Shown one piece after another: positions 14,935 through 16,600 of a stretch of 16,600 bases of DNA. Numbering within the stretch: the stretch's first letter is position 1; the number at the start of each line of letters is the position of its first letter. The stretch spans positions 1 to 16,600 of the forward strand of contig DCDF01000049.1 of NCBI GenBank assembly GCA_002316295.1, given 5' to 3'. Under the pieces are notes generated by a model. The model had not been told where the DNA came from. It ran no database searches and worked only from the letters and a program-made list of their open reading frames with translations. Source of the DNA: Syntrophaceae bacterium UBA1062 (GTDB taxonomy: Bacteria > Desulfobacterota > Desulfomonilia > UBA1062). Both the position numbers and the translations under genes were made by a program.

Positions 14935-15183
14935 TTAAAAACTCCTTAAACTATCACTAAAAACTCCTGAGGTTTCCACTCTACGATTATATGCATCGAT
15001 AGCTTCCTTATTCTTTTCTCTCCATTTGCAGCGTTTCTGCTCCAGCAGCATCTCGACAAGGCGCTGTTCCAATGCTTTTGACAAGTTGATATTATTCTGC
15101 TTTGCCTGCGCGAGAAGATCACTGTTGATACTGAGATTTGTAGATTTTTTTGGTGCCTTAGGATCATAGATATTGACTTGCAT
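14935..15183 (-). CDS. ccdA: CcdA-family antitoxin
   Basis: An 82-residue protein. ATG 15183 has AAGGAGG six bases upstream; an in-frame ATG at 15207 lies inside the -10 region and is not a credible start. The N-terminal ribbon-helix-helix segment (VNIYDPKAPKKSTNLSINSD, then LLAQAKQNNINLSKALEQRL) binds DNA and represses the operon. The C-terminal tail (REKNKEAIDAYNRRVETSGV, then FSDSLRSF) is the flexible part that wraps CcdB; YNRRVETSGVFSDSLRSF is very close to the CcdA consensus. It sits immediately upstream of ccdB. Two ATGCGCAT palindromes in its promoter are candidate autoregulatory operators. Confidence 0.93.
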   Translation of the reverse strand: MQVNIYDPKAPKKSTNLSINSDLLAQAKQNNINLSKALEQRLVEMLLEQKRCKWREKNKEAIDAYNRRVETSGVFSDSLRSF

Positions 15184-15194
15184 GCTTGCCTCCT

Positions 15195-15232
15195 TATGCG
15201 CATACAATAGGCCAATTCATGCGCATTATCAA
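15195..15232 (-). promoter_or_regulatory. ccdAB promoter with paired ATGCGCAT operators
   Basis: Minus-strand TTGATA (15232-15227), a 17-base spacer and TATTGT (15209-15204). The palindrome ATGCGCAT occurs twice: at 15219-15226 between the boxes, and at 15196-15203 just after the -10 (there extended to TATGCGCATA, 15195-15204). Centres are 23 bases apart, about two helical turns, which suits cooperative binding by CcdA dimers. Confidence 0.65.
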
Positions 15233-15260
15233 GCGATGCTTATCGGCATTTTTGAATAGT

Positions 15261-15327
15261 ATTCAACGCGGGGCATCACTGGGCGGGAATTGCCCTTTCT
15301 TGCCGCCCAGTGATGCCCTTGTTAGCT
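15261..15327 (-). other. Candidate integron attC recombination site
   Basis: Read on the minus strand: AGCTAAC (R'' box, one mismatch to RYYYAAC), AA, a 16-base arm, a 16-base loop, the perfectly complementary 16-base arm, CGC, then GTTGAAT (full match to R' GTTRRRY). Plus-strand arms are 15271-15286 and 15303-15318. The whole is 67 bp, within attC size range, and the TAACAA...GCGTT edges are typical of cassette sites. The stop codon of the upstream minus-strand ORF is the TAA inside TAAC, as is common for cassettes. Against it: the stem lacks the extrahelical bases usual in attC. Confidence 0.6.
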
Positions 15328-15525
15328 GTTGAAGATCAGCAGAAGTCTGCAGCTCTCATAAAAGTGCAGCCTCATCAGTTTTAGGGTATTGCTTTCGATT
15401 GCCTGATATTTGAAGACTTCAGGGTTGTCGCCATAGTGATCTGCGGATGAGAAACAAACATCGGTTTGTTTTGAAATCTCCAAAATACGCAAGTTTGCCT
15501 TTTCCAACTGATTTGATGTAGCGAA
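15322..15525 (-). pseudogene. Truncated minus-strand ORF cut by the insertion sequence
   Basis: The frame is open from 15525 to the TAA at 15322-15324 (67 codons); the first in-frame start-like codon is TTG at 15507. The product includes EKANLRILEISKQTDVCFSS and FKYQAIESNTLKLMRLHFYE, which looks like real protein, but I recognise no family. There is no Shine-Dalgarno, and the open frame ends where the IS4-type element appears to begin, so I infer that its 5' part was separated by the insertion. Its stop lies within the candidate attC, suggesting it was the gene of a cassette upstream of ccdAB. Confidence 0.5.
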
Positions 15526-16600
15526 TCACTACTGTCCCAACGTTTAGCAGATAAAAGACTGTACATCAAGGCATAGCGGTGTTTAGCGGGTAAAGATGGT
15601 TGAAATCGATTTGAAAATATATTCTGGAGAAGGCCATACTTCTGCATTCTGGCAGAAGGAGATGGCTGATGAACTCTGGTCGTACCATATTCTCCCAATT
15701 GATGGATTTTGTTCCCATGAACGATTTCCGGCAATGCGTAAAATGCTACAATGGAAACTACAAGATAAAGAGTTTCACTTGCTGGGACCAGTATCTCTGC
15801 ATGGCCTTTGCCCAGCTGACCTACCGGGAGAGCCTGAGAGACATCCAGGCATGTCTGCGGGCAGCACAGACAAAACTCTATCACCTGGGAATCCGGGGCA
15901 AAGTATCAAGGAACACCTTGGCCAACGCCAATCAGGTAAGGGACTGGAGGATCTATGCAGACTTCGCCCAGGTCCTGATAGCAAAGGCAAGAAAGCTCTA
16001 CATGGGCGAGTCCTTCGGCGTGGAATTGGATCAGACGGTGTATGCACTGGACGCCACTATCATCGATCTCTGCCTGTCGCTCTTTCCCTGGGCAGAGTTC
16101 AGGAAGCACAAAGGAGCGATAAAACTCCACACACTCCTGGATCTCAAGGGAAGCATACCGACAGTGATAATCGTTACCCACGGCAAGGTTCACGAAGTGA
16201 ACATCCTCGATCAGCTCCAAATCGAAGCAGGTGCCATCTACATCATGGACAGGGGCTATATCGACTTTACCAGACTTCATGCGATACATCAGGCAGGGGC
16301 TTTCTTCGTCATCAGGGCCAAAGACAACTTCCGGTTCAAGCGCCTCTATTCTCTGCCAGTGGACAAGGCTACGGGAATGCAGTGCGACCAGGTTATCACT
16401 ACCAAGAATTTCTATGCCCGGAAGGACTACCCGGAAAAGCTTCGCCGGATACGCTTCTTCGACAAGGACAACAACAAACGACTTGTGTTCCTGACCAACA
16501 ACTTCACCCTGCCTGCACTGACCATAGCCGAGTTGTACCGTTGCCGCTGGCAGATCGAACTGTTCTTCAAATGGATCAAGCAGCACTTAAGGATCAAGGC
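15526..16600 (+). mobile_element. IS4-family insertion sequence, partial (right end outside window)
   Basis: The left boundary is approximate. It is inferred from the break in the minus-strand ORF near 15526 and from the sequence CACTACTGTCCC (15527-15538), which I take as part of the terminal inverted repeat. About 140 bases separate it from the transposase start. The right end, its inverted repeat and any target duplication lie beyond 16600. Confidence 0.6.
15669..16600 (+). CDS. IS4-family transposase (DUF4372 + DDE), partial at 3' end
   Basis: The frame is open from ATG 15669 (AGAAGGAG seven bases upstream) to the window end, 310 codons so far, with no stop. The N-terminus MNSGRTIFSQLMDFVPMNDF and CWDQYLCMAFAQLTYRESLR is the DUF4372 domain. 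The DDE core follows: YALDATIIDLCLSLFPW (first Asp), IYIMDRGYIDF (second Asp) and LYRCRWQIELFFKWIKQHL, which fits the IS4 signature Y-x2-R-x3-E-x6-K exactly and supplies the catalytic Glu. No frameshift is seen, so the enzyme may be intact. Its GC-rich codon use contrasts with the AT-rich cassette DNA to its left. Confidence 0.95.
   Translation, partial: MNSGRTIFSQLMDFVPMNDFRQCVKCYNGNYKIKSFTCWDQYLCMAFAQLTYRESLRDIQACLRAAQTKLYHLGIRGKVSRNTLANANQVRDWRIYADFAQVLIAKARKLYMGESFGVELDQTVYALDATIIDLCLSLFPWAEFRKHKGAIKLHTLLDLKGSIPTVIIVTHGKVHEVNILDQLQIEAGAIYIMDRGYIDFTRLHAIHQAGAFFVIRAKDNFRFKRLYSLPVDKATGMQCDQVITTKNFYARKDYPEKLRRIRFFDKDNNKRLVFLTNNFTLPALTIAELYRCRWQIELFFKWIKQHLRIK

Noticed and set aside
15271..15318. 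The 16-bp inverted repeat as an ordinary terminator
   Set aside because: There is no T run on either side. The flanking AAC/GTT boxes and the gene stop inside the site favour an attC, although the terminator-like reading is not fully excluded.
15381..15884. Minus-strand open frame spanning the left part of the IS
   Set aside because: It is antisense to the start of the transposase, which has an intact frame, a good Shine-Dalgarno and exact IS4 motifs.
1..16600. CRISPR array, tRNA or rRNA genes
   Set aside because: No regularly spaced direct repeats were seen on reading through, and no tRNA cloverleaf or rRNA signature was recognised.

Overview
The window is about 16.6 kb of mostly GC-rich bacterial DNA. 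The gene set (a 2-oxoacid:ferredoxin oxidoreductase, a cysteine-rich ferredoxin-like protein, a ferritin-like diiron protein, HemW) fits an anaerobe, and the overall flavour is Deltaproteobacteria/Desulfobacterota. That taxonomic placement is inference; there is no rRNA or other decisive marker.

Positions 1 to about 13.9 kb look like ordinary chromosome. In order they hold: the 3' part of hemW (+); a small four-helix membrane protein of the hydroxylaminobenzene mutase type (-); a two-gene 2-oxoacid:ferredoxin oxidoreductase operon with a fused gamma-alpha subunit and a TPP-binding beta subunit (-); recQ (+); a winged-helix-like/multi-cluster Fe-S protein behind a strong, palindrome-laden promoter (+); a two-gene operon of a WYL-type regulator and an exported HIRAN-domain protein (-); a class I DAHP synthase (+); a large orphan lipoprotein (+); an OmpA-family lipoprotein with a clear terminator (+); and a ferritin-like diiron protein (-).

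From about 14.5 kb rightwards the character changes. The DNA becomes AT-rich and holds a ccdA-ccdB toxin-antitoxin pair (-) with its own promoter. Upstream of it on the same strand is a 67-bp site with the layout of an integron attC: a 16-bp perfect stem flanked by AAC...GTT core boxes. The stop codon of a further minus-strand ORF lies inside this site. That ORF is cut short by an IS4-family element whose transposase reads (+) off the right edge. I read this as a fragment of a gene-cassette array (integron or integrase-less attC cluster) on the minus strand, interrupted by an insertion sequence. A weaker attC-like remnant directly follows ccdB.

The strongest leads are this cassette-array remnant, the WYL/exported-HIRAN operon, and the Fe-S protein with its double-palindrome promoter. 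I found no CRISPR array, tRNA or rRNA.
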